Shown: positions 9,806 to 18,556 of the stretch, one piece after another
Position numbering within the stretch: position 1 is the stretch's first letter
How the letters are laid out: the number at the start of each line of letters is the position of its first letter
Assembly: GCF_013408175.1 (NCBI RefSeq)
Contig: NZ_JACBYW010000001.1
Coordinates: forward strand, 434,001 to 498,000
Direction of reading: 5' to 3'
DNA from: Actinopolyspora biskrensis
GTDB taxonomy: Bacteria > Actinomycetota > Actinomycetes > Mycobacteriales > Pseudonocardiaceae
Length of the DNA: 64,000 nt
Program-made: the position numbers and the translations under genes
Notes under the pieces: generated by a model
What the model was told of the DNA's origin: nothing
Seen by the model: the letters and a program-made list of their open reading frames with translations, nothing else
Database searches by the model: none

Positions 9806-10663
9806 ATGTCGCCCATGGATTCCAGCTCGACTCGGGGCCACCCGGGTCAGGCCCTGCCCCCCGCGTACTTCACCCCCGGATCCGCCTCGTTCACGGAGTT
9901 CCTCCGAGACGCGGCCCCCGAGTTGATGCCACAGCTTTCCGACAACGCCGATGTTTCGGCGGAGGCCCCGCACGGGACGACCATCGTCGCTCTGACCTTC
10001 CGGGGCGGCGTCCTGCTCGCGGGCGACCGCCGTTCCACCATGGGCAACCTCATCGCGCAGCGGGACATGGACAAGCTCTACGTGACCGACGACTACTCCG
10101 CGGTCGGGATAGCCGGGACCGCGGGCATCGCACTCGAGATGGTGCGGCTGTACGCGGTCGAACTGGAGCACTACGAGAAGATCGAGGGGGTCTCCCTCTC
10201 GCTGGACGGCAAGGCCAACAAGCTCGCCACCATGCTGCGTGGCAATCTCGAGGGAGCGATGGCCGGGCTGGCCGTCATGCCGTTGTTCGCCGGATACGAC
10301 ACCGCCTCCGAGGACCCGGAACGGGCCGGAAGGATCGTCACCTACGACATCACCGGCGGGCGTTACGACGAGAGCGCGGGATACCACGCGGTGGGTTCGG
10401 GATCGGTGTTCGCCAAGTCCGCGCTGAAGAAGCGCCACGACCCGGAGGCCGACATCGATTCCGCGGTGCGCAACGCCTTGGAATCCCTCTACGACGCCGC
10501 TGACGACGACAGCGCGACCGGAGGGCCCGACGTCGCCAGGCGGATCTACCCGACGGTGGTGACCATCACCGGGGCGGAAGGAGCCGTGCGGCTGTCCGAG
10601 GAACGCACCGCCGCCGTCGCCGAAGAGGTGGTCGCCGGGCGTAAGCAGAACCCGGGTGGTTGA
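9806..10663 (+). CDS. prcB: 20S proteasome beta subunit (catalytic)
   Basis: PrcB forms the two inner heptameric rings of the proteasome and carries the N-terminal-threonine protease site. The 285-residue precursor has a propeptide of 57 residues that is cut in the motif [13 protein letters not shown]. This leaves Thr58 as the nucleophile. Further conserved parts are GDRRSTMGN, Lys in [10 protein letters not shown], and the [12 protein letters not shown] run. The start is the ATG at 9806, seven bases after CAGGAG; an upstream frame extension lacks family sequence. It is followed by prcA after 136 bases, and the two are surely one transcription unit. Confidence 0.97.
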   Translation: MSPMDSSSTRGHPGQALPPAYFTPGSASFTEFLRDAAPELMPQLSDNADVSAEAPHGTTIVALTFRGGVLLAGDRRSTMGNLIAQRDMDKLYVTDDYSAVGIAGTAGIALEMVRLYAVELEHYEKIEGVSLSLDGKANKLATMLRGNLEGAMAGLAVMPLFAGYDTASEDPERAGRIVTYDITGGRYDESAGYHAVGSGSVFAKSALKKRHDPEADIDSAVRNALESLYDAADDDSATGGPDVARRIYPTVVTITGAEGAVRLSEERTAAVAEEVVAGRKQNPGG

Positions 10664-10799
10664 GCCGCCGAATCATCGCCGCGGGTGACCCCGGACCCAC
10701 GGTTCGGGGCACCCGTCCTCGTCGTTCGCCGCAGTGTGTGCGGAGCAAGCGCCATGTGCCGACTCGGCACAGCACGATTCGAGCCAGGAGTGCACAGCC

Positions 10800-11585
10800 G
10801 TGACGATGCCCTTCTACACCTCGCCAGAGCAGCTGATGCGCGAACGCTCCGAGCTGGCCCGAAAGGGCATCGCTCGGGGACGTAGTGTGGTGGTGCTCAA
10901 GTACGCGGGCGGGGTGCTGTTCGTTGCAGAGAACCCCTCGACCACCCTGCACAAGATCTCGGAGATCTACGACCGCATCGGTTTCGCGGCGGTGGGGCGC
11001 TACAGCGAGTTCGAGAACCTGCGCATGGCCGGTATCAGGATGGCCGATGTGCGCGGGTACTCCTACGACCGCCGTGACGTCACCGGACGTGCCCTGGCGA
11101 ACACCTACGCGCAGACGCTCGGCGCGATCTTCACCGAGCAGGTCAAGCCGTTCGAGGTGGAGATCTGCGTCGCGGAGGTGGGTGCCACACCGGACGCCGA
11201 CCAGCTCTACCGGCTGACTTACGACGGTTCCATCGTCGACGAGCCGCAGTACGTGGCGATGGGCGGCCAGGCCGAGACCGTCACTTCCGCGCTGAAGGAG
11301 TCCTTCACCGACGGCATGGAGCTGGAACCGGCGATCCGGGAGGCCGTGCGCGCGCTGGTCGCCGGTGGTGAGGGATCCCGCGAACTGGGAGTCTCCCAGC
11401 TCGAAGTGGCCGTGCTGGAACGGTCCAGGCCGCACCGCACGTTCCGTCGCATCACCGGGGCGGCGTTGCGCGAGCTGCTTCCGAGCGAAGGGGACGGCTC
11501 TTCGGGCTCGGGAGCCGGGGACGAGAGCGCCTCTGACGGTGAGAGCGGGACTCCGGGCGCGGAAAACGGCAGCTCGGCGACCTGA
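10800..11585 (+). CDS. prcA: 20S proteasome alpha subunit
   Basis: PrcA forms the outer, non-catalytic rings that gate the chamber and receive the C-terminal tail of ARC. The 261-residue product begins [20 protein letters not shown], the family's gate and H0 helix, then [17 protein letters not shown]. It matches mycobacterial PrcA along its whole length, including [17 protein letters not shown] and SLKESF-like helices. The C-terminus is an acidic, Ser/Gly-rich tail of about 30 residues. I chose the GTG at 10800 because AGGAG lies 9 bases ahead; the ATG two codons later is the alternative. A 13-bp hairpin follows the gene. Confidence 0.96.
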   Translation: MTMPFYTSPEQLMRERSELARKGIARGRSVVVLKYAGGVLFVAENPSTTLHKISEIYDRIGFAAVGRYSEFENLRMAGIRMADVRGYSYDRRDVTGRALANTYAQTLGAIFTEQVKPFEVEICVAEVGATPDADQLYRLTYDGSIVDEPQYVAMGGQAETVTSALKESFTDGMELEPAIREAVRALVAGGEGSRELGVSQLEVAVLERSRPHRTFRRITGAALRELLPSEGDGSSGSGAGDESASDGESGTPGAENGSSAT

Positions 11586-11634
11586 TGCCGTCCCGGGTGC
11601 CGTCCGGGGCCACGACGGGGGCCCGTGGTCTTCG

Positions 11635-11666
11635 GAGCCACGACCGGCTCGGACCGGTCGTGGCTC
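11635..11666 (+). terminator. Perfect 13-bp hairpin after prcA
   Basis: GAGCCACGACCGG (11635-11647) and CCGGTCGTGGCTC (11654-11666) pair fully around the loop CTCGGA. It is 50 bases beyond the prcA stop and 128 bases before pafA, so it probably ends the prcBA transcript and leaves pafA to its own promoter. Confidence 0.75.
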
Positions 11667-11793
11667 GGGGAGTCCGCGTCGCGGTTCGGAACCCGGGAAC
11701 GTGCACCCTGTGTGATGATTTCGCGGGGAATCTGTGACTTCCGTCCCCGAACGGCGGACCGCCGAGTTCGACAAAGAGGCCTACCGTGGAGGC

Positions 11794-13152
11794 ATGCAAC
11801 GGAGGATCTTCGGCATCGAGACCGAGTTCGGAGTGACCTGTACGTTCCACGGGCAACGCAGGCTCTCCCCGGACGAGGTGGCCAGATACCTGTTCCGCAA
11901 GGTCGTGTCGTGGGGCCGTTCCTCGAACGTGTTCCTGCGCAACGGCGCCAGGCTCTATCTCGACGTCGGCTCGCACCCCGAGTACGCGACGGCCGAGTGC
12001 GACGATCTCGTCCAACTCGTCACCCACGACAAGGCCGGTGAGCGGATACTCGAGGATCTGCTGACCGATGCCGAACGCAGGCTGGCCGAAGAGGGCATCG
12101 GCGGGGACATCTTCCTGTTCAAGAACAACACGGACTCGGCGGGCAACTCCTACGGCTGCCACGAGAACTACCTCGTCGGTCGTTCGGGGGAGTTCTCCCG
12201 CATCGCGGACGTGCTGCTTCCGTTCCTGGTCACGCGCCAGTTGATCTGCGGTGCGGGCAAGGTGCTGCAGACACCCCGCGGGGCCACCTACTGCCTGTCC
12301 CAGCGCGCCGAGCACATCTGGGAGGGCGTCTCCAGCGCCACGACGCGTTCCCGCCCCATCATCAACACCCGCGACGAGCCGCACGCCGATGCCGAGCGGT
12401 ACCGCAGACTGCACGTCATCGTCGGGGACTCGAACATGTCCGAGGTCACGACCCTGCTGAAGGTGGGGGTGGTGAACCTGGTGCTCGAAATGGTCGAGCA
12501 GGGCGTGCAGTTCCACGACTTCAGCCTGGACAACCCGATCCGGGCCATCAGGGAGATCAGCCACGACCTCACCGGACGTCGGCCGGTCCGGCTGGCAGGG
12601 GGCAGGGAGGCCTCCGCGCTGGACATCCAGCGGGAGTACTACGGCCGCGCGGTGGACTACGTGGCGAAACGCGGCTCCGACCCCATGACCGATCGGATCA
12701 TGGACCTGTGGGGACGTGCGCTGGACGCGGTGGAGTACCAGGACTACTCGCTGATCGACAGGGAAGTGGACTGGGCCATCAAGCACCGGCTGCTGGAGCG
12801 CTACCGCGACAAGCACGGCCTGGAGCTGTCGAGCCCGCGGATAGCCCAGCTCGACCTCGCCTACCACGACATGCGGCGCAGCCGTGGTCTGTTCGAGATG
12901 CTGCAGCGCAAGGACCTGGTGGACCGTGCTACCAACGACGGCGACATCGAAGCGGCCAAGGACACGCCTCCGCAGAGCACCAGGGCGAAGCTGCGCGGTG
13001 ACTTCATCGCGGCGGCCCAGGGGGCTGGCAGGGACTTCACGGTCGACTGGGTGCACCTCAAACTCAACGACCAGGCACAGCGCACCGTGCTGTGCAAGGA
13101 CCCGTTCCGTGCGGTGGACGAGCGGGTGGAACGTCTGATCCACTCGTTGTGA
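11794..13152 (+). CDS. pafA: Pup--protein ligase PafA
   Basis: PafA uses ATP to link the gamma-carboxyl of Pup's C-terminal Glu to lysines of target proteins. The 452 residues match mycobacterial PafA almost end to end. The active-site acid is in [15 protein letters not shown], and ATP/metal residues lie around [20 protein letters not shown] and [20 protein letters not shown]. The C-terminal domain [20 protein letters not shown] carries the Pup-binding part. The start is the ATG at 11794 behind GGAGG. The frame is open to 11734, but the extra 20 residues are not family sequence. It is separated from prcA by a strong hairpin, and an amidase gene follows after 63 bases. Confidence 0.97.
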   Translation: MQRRIFGIETEFGVTCTFHGQRRLSPDEVARYLFRKVVSWGRSSNVFLRNGARLYLDVGSHPEYATAECDDLVQLVTHDKAGERILEDLLTDAERRLAEEGIGGDIFLFKNNTDSAGNSYGCHENYLVGRSGEFSRIADVLLPFLVTRQLICGAGKVLQTPRGATYCLSQRAEHIWEGVSSATTRSRPIINTRDEPHADAERYRRLHVIVGDSNMSEVTTLLKVGVVNLVLEMVEQGVQFHDFSLDNPIRAIREISHDLTGRRPVRLAGGREASALDIQREYYGRAVDYVAKRGSDPMTDRIMDLWGRALDAVEYQDYSLIDREVDWAIKHRLLERYRDKHGLELSSPRIAQLDLAYHDMRRSRGLFEMLQRKDLVDRATNDGDIEAAKDTPPQSTRAKLRGDFIAAAQGAGRDFTVDWVHLKLNDQAQRTVLCKDPFRAVDERVERLIHSL

Positions 13153-13215
13153 TCCGCGCCCTGTTCGGTACGCCCGGACGCGTTCGGCGCGGACGGCGTG
13201 GACGAAAGGGGCGGC

Positions 13216-14691
13216 GTGGACTACTCGGAATACCGCGAACACGACGGTGTGGGCTTGGCCGGACTGGTCCGCGAGGGCGCCGTCTCGGCATCCGAGCCGC
13301 TGGACGCGGCGCTCGCACGCTGTGCGCGGGTCAACGACCGGATCAACGCGGTCACCAGGACGACGGAGGAAACCGCCCGGGGACTGGCGGCCGGAGCGGG
13401 CCGGGGCGAACTGGCCGGCGTCCCCTTCCTGCTCAAGGACCTGCAGCAGGAGCTGGCCGGGCATCCCTCCTCCGCGGGAACCAGGGCGCTGGCGGAGGTC
13501 CCGCGGGCTGACACGGCCGAAGTGGTGCGTCGTTGGTTGGACGCGGGGCTGGTGCCGTTCGGCCGGACCAACTCCCCGGAGTTCGGGGCCAAGCCGGTCA
13601 CGGAACCGGAGGCCTTCGGGCCCACCCGCAACCCCTGGTCCCCGGACCGGACCCCCGGAGGGTCCTCCGGAGGCGCCGCCGCCGCCGTGGCCGCGGGAAT
13701 CGTTCCGGTCGCGGCCGCCAGCGACGGTGGTGGTTCGATTCGGATCCCCGCCGCCTCCTGCGGGGTCTTCGGCCTCAAACCGGGGAGAGGACTGGTGCCC
13801 GCGGGGCCCGATCGTGCGGAGAACTTCCACGGGGCCGCGTTGGACGGTGTGGTCTCGCGGACCGTGCGGGACAGCGCGGCCGCGCTCGACAGCGTCGCCG
13901 GCGGGAGCGCGGCCGGGCCCTACGCTCCGGCCGAACCTCCGCGTTCCTTCTCCGCCGAGACAGCGCTCGAACCGGGAAAGCTGCGGATCGGTTTCACCGC
14001 ACGCTCCGCGCTGGGACGTCCGCACCCCCATGCCGTGGAGGCGTTGACCGACGCGGCGCGACTGCTGGAGTCGCTGGGCCACCACGTCGAGCCGGTGGAG
14101 CCACCCGTCGACCTGGACGCGTTGTCCGTGGACTTCCTGCGTGCCTGGTCGGTCAAACTGGCCGTGTCCCTCGACGAGGCCGCACGGATCGCCGGAGCTC
14201 CGGAGCGGGCCTTCGAACTGGACAGCCGCCTGCTGGCCGCCGCGGGCCGGGCCGTCGGCGCTCCCGAGTACAGCGCGCTGTTGGACGGTTGGCACGACTA
14301 CACGCGAAAGCTCGCCGAGTTCCACCGCGGTCACGACCTGCTGCTCACACCCGGACTGGCCGGGCCTCCGGTGCGGGTGGGGGAGCTGGACACTCCACCG
14401 GCGCTGCGTGCCGCGGGACGCGCCGGCCTCGCGTTGCGGCTGGGCGGGCTGCTGCGTTCCAGCGGTGCCGTGGACCGGGTCGCGCGGAAGAATCTGCGTC
14501 ACGTTCCGTACACCCAGCTGGCCAACATAACGGGCAGACCGGCCATGTCGGTTCCGCTGTACTGGAACCCCGAAGGGCTTCCCCTGGGGGTCCAGTTCGT
14601 CGGCCCCCTCGCGGGGGAGGGAATGCTCTTCCGGCTGGCGGCCCAGCTGGAAGGGGCACGGCCCTGGTCCGGCCACGAGCCTCCGCTGTGA
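13216..14691 (+). CDS. Amidase signature family amidohydrolase
   Basis: An enzyme that hydrolyses a carboxamide; the substrate is unknown. About 491 residues show the Ser-cis-Ser-Lys machinery. Lys is in [11 protein letters not shown], the glycine/serine block in [17 protein letters not shown], and the nucleophile serine in [16 protein letters not shown]. The C-terminal half contains the family segment [19 protein letters not shown]. The start is uncertain. The GTG at 13216 ([10 protein letters not shown]) follows AAGGGGCG and is preferred; a GTG at 13198 would add six residues. It reads with pafA and pafB/C, but a link to pupylation is not known. Confidence 0.9.
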   Translation: MDYSEYREHDGVGLAGLVREGAVSASEPLDAALARCARVNDRINAVTRTTEETARGLAAGAGRGELAGVPFLLKDLQQELAGHPSSAGTRALAEVPRADTAEVVRRWLDAGLVPFGRTNSPEFGAKPVTEPEAFGPTRNPWSPDRTPGGSSGGAAAAVAAGIVPVAAASDGGGSIRIPAASCGVFGLKPGRGLVPAGPDRAENFHGAALDGVVSRTVRDSAAALDSVAGGSAAGPYAPAEPPRSFSAETALEPGKLRIGFTARSALGRPHPHAVEALTDAARLLESLGHHVEPVEPPVDLDALSVDFLRAWSVKLAVSLDEAARIAGAPERAFELDSRLLAAAGRAVGAPEYSALLDGWHDYTRKLAEFHRGHDLLLTPGLAGPPVRVGELDTPPALRAAGRAGLALRLGGLLRSSGAVDRVARKNLRHVPYTQLANITGRPAMSVPLYWNPEGLPLGVQFVGPLAGEGMLFRLAAQLEGARPWSGHEPPL

Positions 14692-14839
14692 GGCCGGCAC
14701 CGAGCGACAGCGGCCTCCTGCCCGCGTTTCGTCGACCGCTCCCCGGGGGGCAGGGGTGGCCGCTCACGGGGCAGCGGGGGCTCCGCCGAGCGAGCACCTG
14801 CGGGGACCGAACCGGAAAAGCTCTACTAGAGTTGGCCCG

Positions 14840-15832
14840 GTGGGGATCCCGCGGGTCGAACGCCTGGTCAACCTGGTGCTGTGTCTGCTGTCGACTCGTC
14901 AGTACCTGACGGCGGAACGGATCAGGGACATCGTTCCCGGCTATGCCGAGACGACCAGCGACGAAGCCTTCTACCGGAAGTTCGAGCGGGACAAGGCCGA
15001 GCTGCGTGATCTGGGGGTTCCGCTCGAGACGGGACGCAACTCCTTCTTCGACGGGATCGACGGTTACCGGATAGCTCGCCGCGACTACGAGCTGGGCGAC
15101 ATCGAGCTGGAACCCGACGAGGCGGCGGCCGTTGCCCTGGCCTCCAGGCTGTGGGAATCACCCGAACTGGGCAACGCCGCGCGTGGTGCCCTGCGCAAGT
15201 TGCGCGCCGCGGGGGTCGATGTCGACGACGCCGCCCCCGCGCCGATCGAACCCAAGGTCCGCGCCGACGAACCGGCGTTCGTGCCGTTGCTGACGGCCGT
15301 CCGGCAGGGGCGTCCAGTGGTTTTCGACTACCGCAGGCCGGTGGACAACGTGGCGCGACGGCGCTCGGTCGAACCGTGGGGAGTGGTGGCCTGGCGGGGC
15401 CGCTGGTACGTGGTCGGACACGACAGGGACCGCGGTGCGGCACGCTGTTTCCGCCTGTCCCGGATCAGCGGGTCCGTGCGCTCGTTCGGGGAGGAGGGGC
15501 AGGTGTGCTGCCCGCCCGAGGTGAACCTGCTGGATCTGGTGACCGGTGCCGAGCCGACGGTGCCTGCCCGGACCTCGGTGCGGCTCTGGACGGCTCGCGG
15601 GCGTGCTCAGGGCGTACGGCGCCACGCCGAGGTTCTCGGGGAGCGGGAGCTCGACGGCGTGGCCGGGCAGGAGGTTCGCCTCGAGCTGGACAACCCGGAA
15701 ACGGCCGTCGGGTGGATCGCGGGGTACGGCCCGGACGTCGCGGTGCTGGAGCCGGAATCCCTGCGGACGGCCGTCCGCGAGGCCCATCTGGCCACCCTGG
15801 CCGCCGTCGGAGGTGAGAACCGTGGGCAATAG
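14840..15832 (+). CDS. pafB: WYL-domain transcriptional regulator PafB
   Basis: PafB with PafC activates DNA-damage genes in mycobacteria, responding to single-stranded DNA through the WYL domain. The 330-residue product has an N-terminal winged helix (about 1-70: VERLVNLVLCLLSTRQYLTAERIRD). A WYL domain follows at about 140-230 (VVFDYRRP and RWYVVGHDRDRGAARCFRLSRI), then a WCX-type C-terminal part. I chose the GTG at 14840 because the recognised sequence begins there. There is no good ribosome binding site, so the message may be leaderless. It overlaps pafC by 11 bases, so the two are translated together. Confidence 0.92.
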   Translation: MGIPRVERLVNLVLCLLSTRQYLTAERIRDIVPGYAETTSDEAFYRKFERDKAELRDLGVPLETGRNSFFDGIDGYRIARRDYELGDIELEPDEAAAVALASRLWESPELGNAARGALRKLRAAGVDVDDAAPAPIEPKVRADEPAFVPLLTAVRQGRPVVFDYRRPVDNVARRRSVEPWGVVAWRGRWYVVGHDRDRGAARCFRLSRISGSVRSFGEEGQVCCPPEVNLLDLVTGAEPTVPARTSVRLWTARGRAQGVRRHAEVLGERELDGVAGQEVRLELDNPETAVGWIAGYGPDVAVLEPESLRTAVREAHLATLAAVGGENRGQ

Positions 15833-16796
15833 CACGATCGAGCGGTTGCCGCGGCTGTTGGCGTTGGTGCCCTACCTGGTGAGCAGGCCCGGCGTGGCCG
15901 TCTCGGAGGTGGCGGCCGATTTCGGGGTGGGCGAGCAGCAGTTGCGGCGCGATCTGGAACTGCTCTGGATGTGCGGACTCCCCGGCTACGGACCCGGTGA
16001 TCTGATCGACCTCTCGTTCAGCGGGGACACCGTGACCGTCGTCTACGACGCGGGGATGCGCAAACCGCTGCGGCTGACCGGTCAGGAGGCCACGTCCCTG
16101 CAGGTGGCGCTGCGTGCGCTTTCGGAGACCCCCGGCATCGCGGACACGGACGCGGTGCGGCGCGCGCTCGCCAAGGTGGAGAACGCGGCCGGGCGGGCTA
16201 ACCCCTCCGGGGTGGTCGTCGGTCTGAACGACTCCCCCGGGCCCGTTTCCGCCGATACCGGTGGGACGGTGGAGTGGGCGGTCAAGCACCGCAGGGCGCT
16301 GCGGATCCGGTACTACACGGCGTCCAGGGACGAGATCACCGAGCGCACTGTCGATCCCATGCGACTGGTGCTGCTCGAGGGACGGGGGTATCTGGAGGCG
16401 TGGTGCCGCCGTTCCCGCGGGGTTCGGCTGTTCCGGCTGGATCGGGTGGACGAGGCCGAGTCGCTCGACGAGTACGCCCGGCCGCCGGCCGAGGCGCGGA
16501 GCACGGACTTCTCGGCCGGTCCGTTCCGGCCGCTGCCGGACCAGCCGAGCGCGGAGCTGGAACTGCAGCCGGAGGCACGTTGGGTCGCCGAGTACTACCC
16601 GGTCGACGAACGGGCGGATCTCCCGGACGGCCGGACCAGGGTGGTGCTGCGTTACTCCGATCGGGCATGGATTGTTCGGCTGGTGCTGGGGCTCGGGGGG
16701 CGCGGAAGGGTGACGGCTCCCGAGGATCTGGCCACTGAGGTGCGACAACGTGCGTACGCGGCACTGGAACGCTCTGGTCACCTGTTGTCCACCTGA
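15822..16796 (+). CDS. pafC: WYL-domain transcriptional regulator PafC
   Basis: Partner of PafB in the mycobacterial damage response; both come from one ancestor. The 324 residues begin GNSTIERLPRLLALVPYLVS, with a helix-turn-helix of the YAFQ-type (VSEVAADFGVGEQQLRRDLELLWMCG would be the recognition region). A WYL domain follows at about 150-225 (RRALRIRYYTASRDEITERTVDP, then GYLEAWCRR, FRLDRV), and a C-terminal WCX part. The GTG at 15822 has GGAGGTG ahead and starts inside the end of pafB. The PafBC pair is complete, with no missing domain. Confidence 0.92.
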   Translation: MGNSTIERLPRLLALVPYLVSRPGVAVSEVAADFGVGEQQLRRDLELLWMCGLPGYGPGDLIDLSFSGDTVTVVYDAGMRKPLRLTGQEATSLQVALRALSETPGIADTDAVRRALAKVENAAGRANPSGVVVGLNDSPGPVSADTGGTVEWAVKHRRALRIRYYTASRDEITERTVDPMRLVLLEGRGYLEAWCRRSRGVRLFRLDRVDEAESLDEYARPPAEARSTDFSAGPFRPLPDQPSAELELQPEARWVAEYYPVDERADLPDGRTRVVLRYSDRAWIVRLVLGLGGRGRVTAPEDLATEVRQRAYAALERSGHLLST

Positions 16797-16806
16797 GGGG
16801 GTTACC

Positions 16807-17025
16807 GTGTTGCTCGTGCCTTATGCGTTCATGGCGGGGCTGCTGGTGCTGGCCCTGGTGTTGTTGACGGCTTCGTTGCTGGTCACGCTGCGTTCGGTGC
16901 GGCGGTTCCACGCCGTCCGTTCCGCGGTGACGACCGATCTCGCCGACAGGGCGGGACTGTTGCGTGCCAGGGTCGCCGGTATCGGGGTGGCGCTGCGGCG
17001 GCGTCGACCGGATCGAAGCTGTTGA
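16807..17025 (+). CDS. Small single-pass membrane protein between pafC and tatA
   Basis: The function is not recognised. The 72-residue product has one hydrophobic segment at about residues 5-30 (FMAGLLVLALVLLTASLLVTL). A basic helix follows (RSVRRFHAVRSAVTTDLADRAGLLRARVAG) that ends in an arginine run. The GTG at 16807 follows GAGGGGGTT at good spacing and 10 bases after pafC. Its place between pafC and tatA suggests co-transcription. The basic tail would be inside the cell. Confidence 0.7.
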   Translation: MLLVPYAFMAGLLVLALVLLTASLLVTLRSVRRFHAVRSAVTTDLADRAGLLRARVAGIGVALRRRRPDRSC

Positions 17026-17084
17026 GAACAGACGGCTAGGGCGTAGTATTTCCGTGGCAGCAGGCTTGAGAGAGGTGTGCGGAC

Positions 17085-17387
17085 ATGAGTTTTCCCGGTG
17101 GGTGGGAGCTGGTTCTGATCGTCGGTGTCTTGGTGCTGTTGTTCGGTGCCACCAAGCTGCCGCAACTGGCCAGGTCGCTGGGGCAGTCTGCCCGGGTGTT
17201 CAAGGCCGAGACGCGTGGCATGAAGCAGGACGAGGAAACCGCCTCGCGGTCCAAGACCGAGCAGGAGCAACCACAGCAGCTCACCACTGGAGAACCGCAG
17301 CGTGACGGTTTCGCCGCTCCGGGGGCGGACCGGGTGAACGGTGAGCGCCCGGCCGAGAGCGCGTACCGCAACGACGCCACGAACTGA
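17085..17387 (+). CDS. tatA: Twin-arginine translocase subunit TatA
   Basis: TatA multimers make the channel through which folded proteins cross the membrane by the Tat route. The 100-residue product has the family's short N-terminal membrane helix (WELVLIVGVLVLLFGATKLP), then the FG hinge and the amphipathic helix QLARSLGQSARVFKAETRGM. A disordered, Gln/Glu-rich tail follows. The ATG is preceded by GAGAGGTG. tatC follows after 9 bases. No tatB is seen here; in many actinobacteria it is elsewhere. Confidence 0.95.
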   Translation: MSFPGGWELVLIVGVLVLLFGATKLPQLARSLGQSARVFKAETRGMKQDEETASRSKTEQEQPQQLTTGEPQRDGFAAPGADRVNGERPAESAYRNDATN

Positions 17388-17396
17388 TCCGGGGCT

Positions 17397-18356
17397 GTGA
17401 CGGTGGAAGACAGTCCGCGTCGTAGTCGTAAACGATTCGGTCGCGATCGGAACAAGTACAGCCGCCGCCGCAATCCCGACGGGACCATGAGCCTCGTCGA
17501 TCACCTTTACGAGCTGCGTCATCGGCTCGGGGTGGCGTTGCTCTGGGTGCTGATCGGCGGGGTATTCGGATTCTGGTGGTTCTCGAACCAGTTGTTCGTT
17601 CTGCCGAGTCTCGGGGACCTCATCACCGGGCCGTACTGCTCGTTGCCCGAGAGCGCTCGGATGACCCCGAACGGCGAGTGCCAGCTCATGCAGACCCGGC
17701 CGTTCGAAGTGTTCATGCTTCAGCTCAAGGTCGGTCTCGCGCTGGGCGCGGTGTTGTTGAGTCCGGTCTGGTTGTACCAGTTCTGGGCCTTCATCGCTCC
17801 CGGGCTGCACTCGAAGGAGCGCAAGTTCGCCAGGATCTTCGTCGGTATCGGCAGCCTGCTGTTCGTCGCGGGAGCGCTGCTGGCCTACTTCGTGGTTCCG
17901 AAGGGGCTCACCTTCATGGTGGGTTTCGGTGGGGACGAGTTCTTCACCGCCCTCACCGGTGGCGAGTACATCAACTTCGTGCTGCTGATGCTGTTGTTCT
18001 TCGGTATCAGCTTCGAACTCCCCCTCGTCATGGTGATGCTCAACAGGGCGGGCGTGGTCAGCTACGCCCAGCTGCGCGGCTGGTGGCGGGGAAGCGTGTT
18101 CGCCCTGTTCATCTTCGCCGCCGTGGCCACCCCGCAGGACCCGATTTCCATGCTGGTGCTCGGCGCGGCGCTGTGCGTCCTGTACTCCGTCGCGTTGCTG
18201 ATATGCCACTCCCACGACCGCTCCAAGGAACGCAAGCAGCGTGAGCAGGACTCGGCGGAGGACCCCGACGCTCCCTCGGACGTGGACCCCCGTGCTTCCG
18301 AGCTGAGCACGACCGGTACGTCGTCGGCGACTCACGGGGACGACGAGGCGACCTGA
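17397..18356 (+). CDS. tatC: Twin-arginine translocase subunit TatC
   Basis: TatC is the receptor that binds twin-arginine signal peptides. The 319-residue product has a basic N-terminal stretch (RRSRKRFGRDRNKYSRRRNPDG) before the conserved cytoplasmic motif MSLVDHLYELRHRL. The six membrane helices of the family follow, with the usual QFWAFIAPGLHSKERKF loop. The acidic C-terminal tail ends at DEAT. The GTG at 17397 lies 9 bases after tatA. An alternative GTG two codons on is possible. A hairpin terminator follows. Confidence 0.95.
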   Translation: MTVEDSPRRSRKRFGRDRNKYSRRRNPDGTMSLVDHLYELRHRLGVALLWVLIGGVFGFWWFSNQLFVLPSLGDLITGPYCSLPESARMTPNGECQLMQTRPFEVFMLQLKVGLALGAVLLSPVWLYQFWAFIAPGLHSKERKFARIFVGIGSLLFVAGALLAYFVVPKGLTFMVGFGGDEFFTALTGGEYINFVLLMLLFFGISFELPLVMVMLNRAGVVSYAQLRGWWRGSVFALFIFAAVATPQDPISMLVLGAALCVLYSVALLICHSHDRSKERKQREQDSAEDPDAPSDVDPRASELSTTGTSSATHGDDEAT

Positions 18357-18380
18357 TCGAGGTTTCCGCTCGGGGCCCGT

Positions 18381-18418
18381 GGGGGCTCGTTTCGGCGCCG
18401 CCGCGCCGGGGAGCCCCC
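18381..18418 (+). terminator. Hairpin terminator after tatC
   Basis: GGGGGCTC (18381-18388) pairs with GAGCCCCC (18411-18418). The 22-base interior is itself able to fold through CGGCGC repeats. It lies 24 bases after the tatC stop and ends the pafB-pafC-tatA-tatC unit. Confidence 0.65.
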
Positions 18419-18556
18419 GTCCGGCCGGCGAATCGGAGCCCCGAGACCGCGGAGCGGGGAGGCCGTGCGCGCGACGTGCGGGCTCCCCGCGCCTCCCGTG
18501 CGGTGAATGTCACCGCGATTGGCACATTCCCGGGGCGGATATGAAAGTCTGGGAGT

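Noticed and set aside
11452-14700. A 1082-codon open frame on the minus strand
   Set aside because: It lies entirely opposite pafA and the amidase, both firmly identified. Long antisense frames are common at this GC content, and it has no family sequence.
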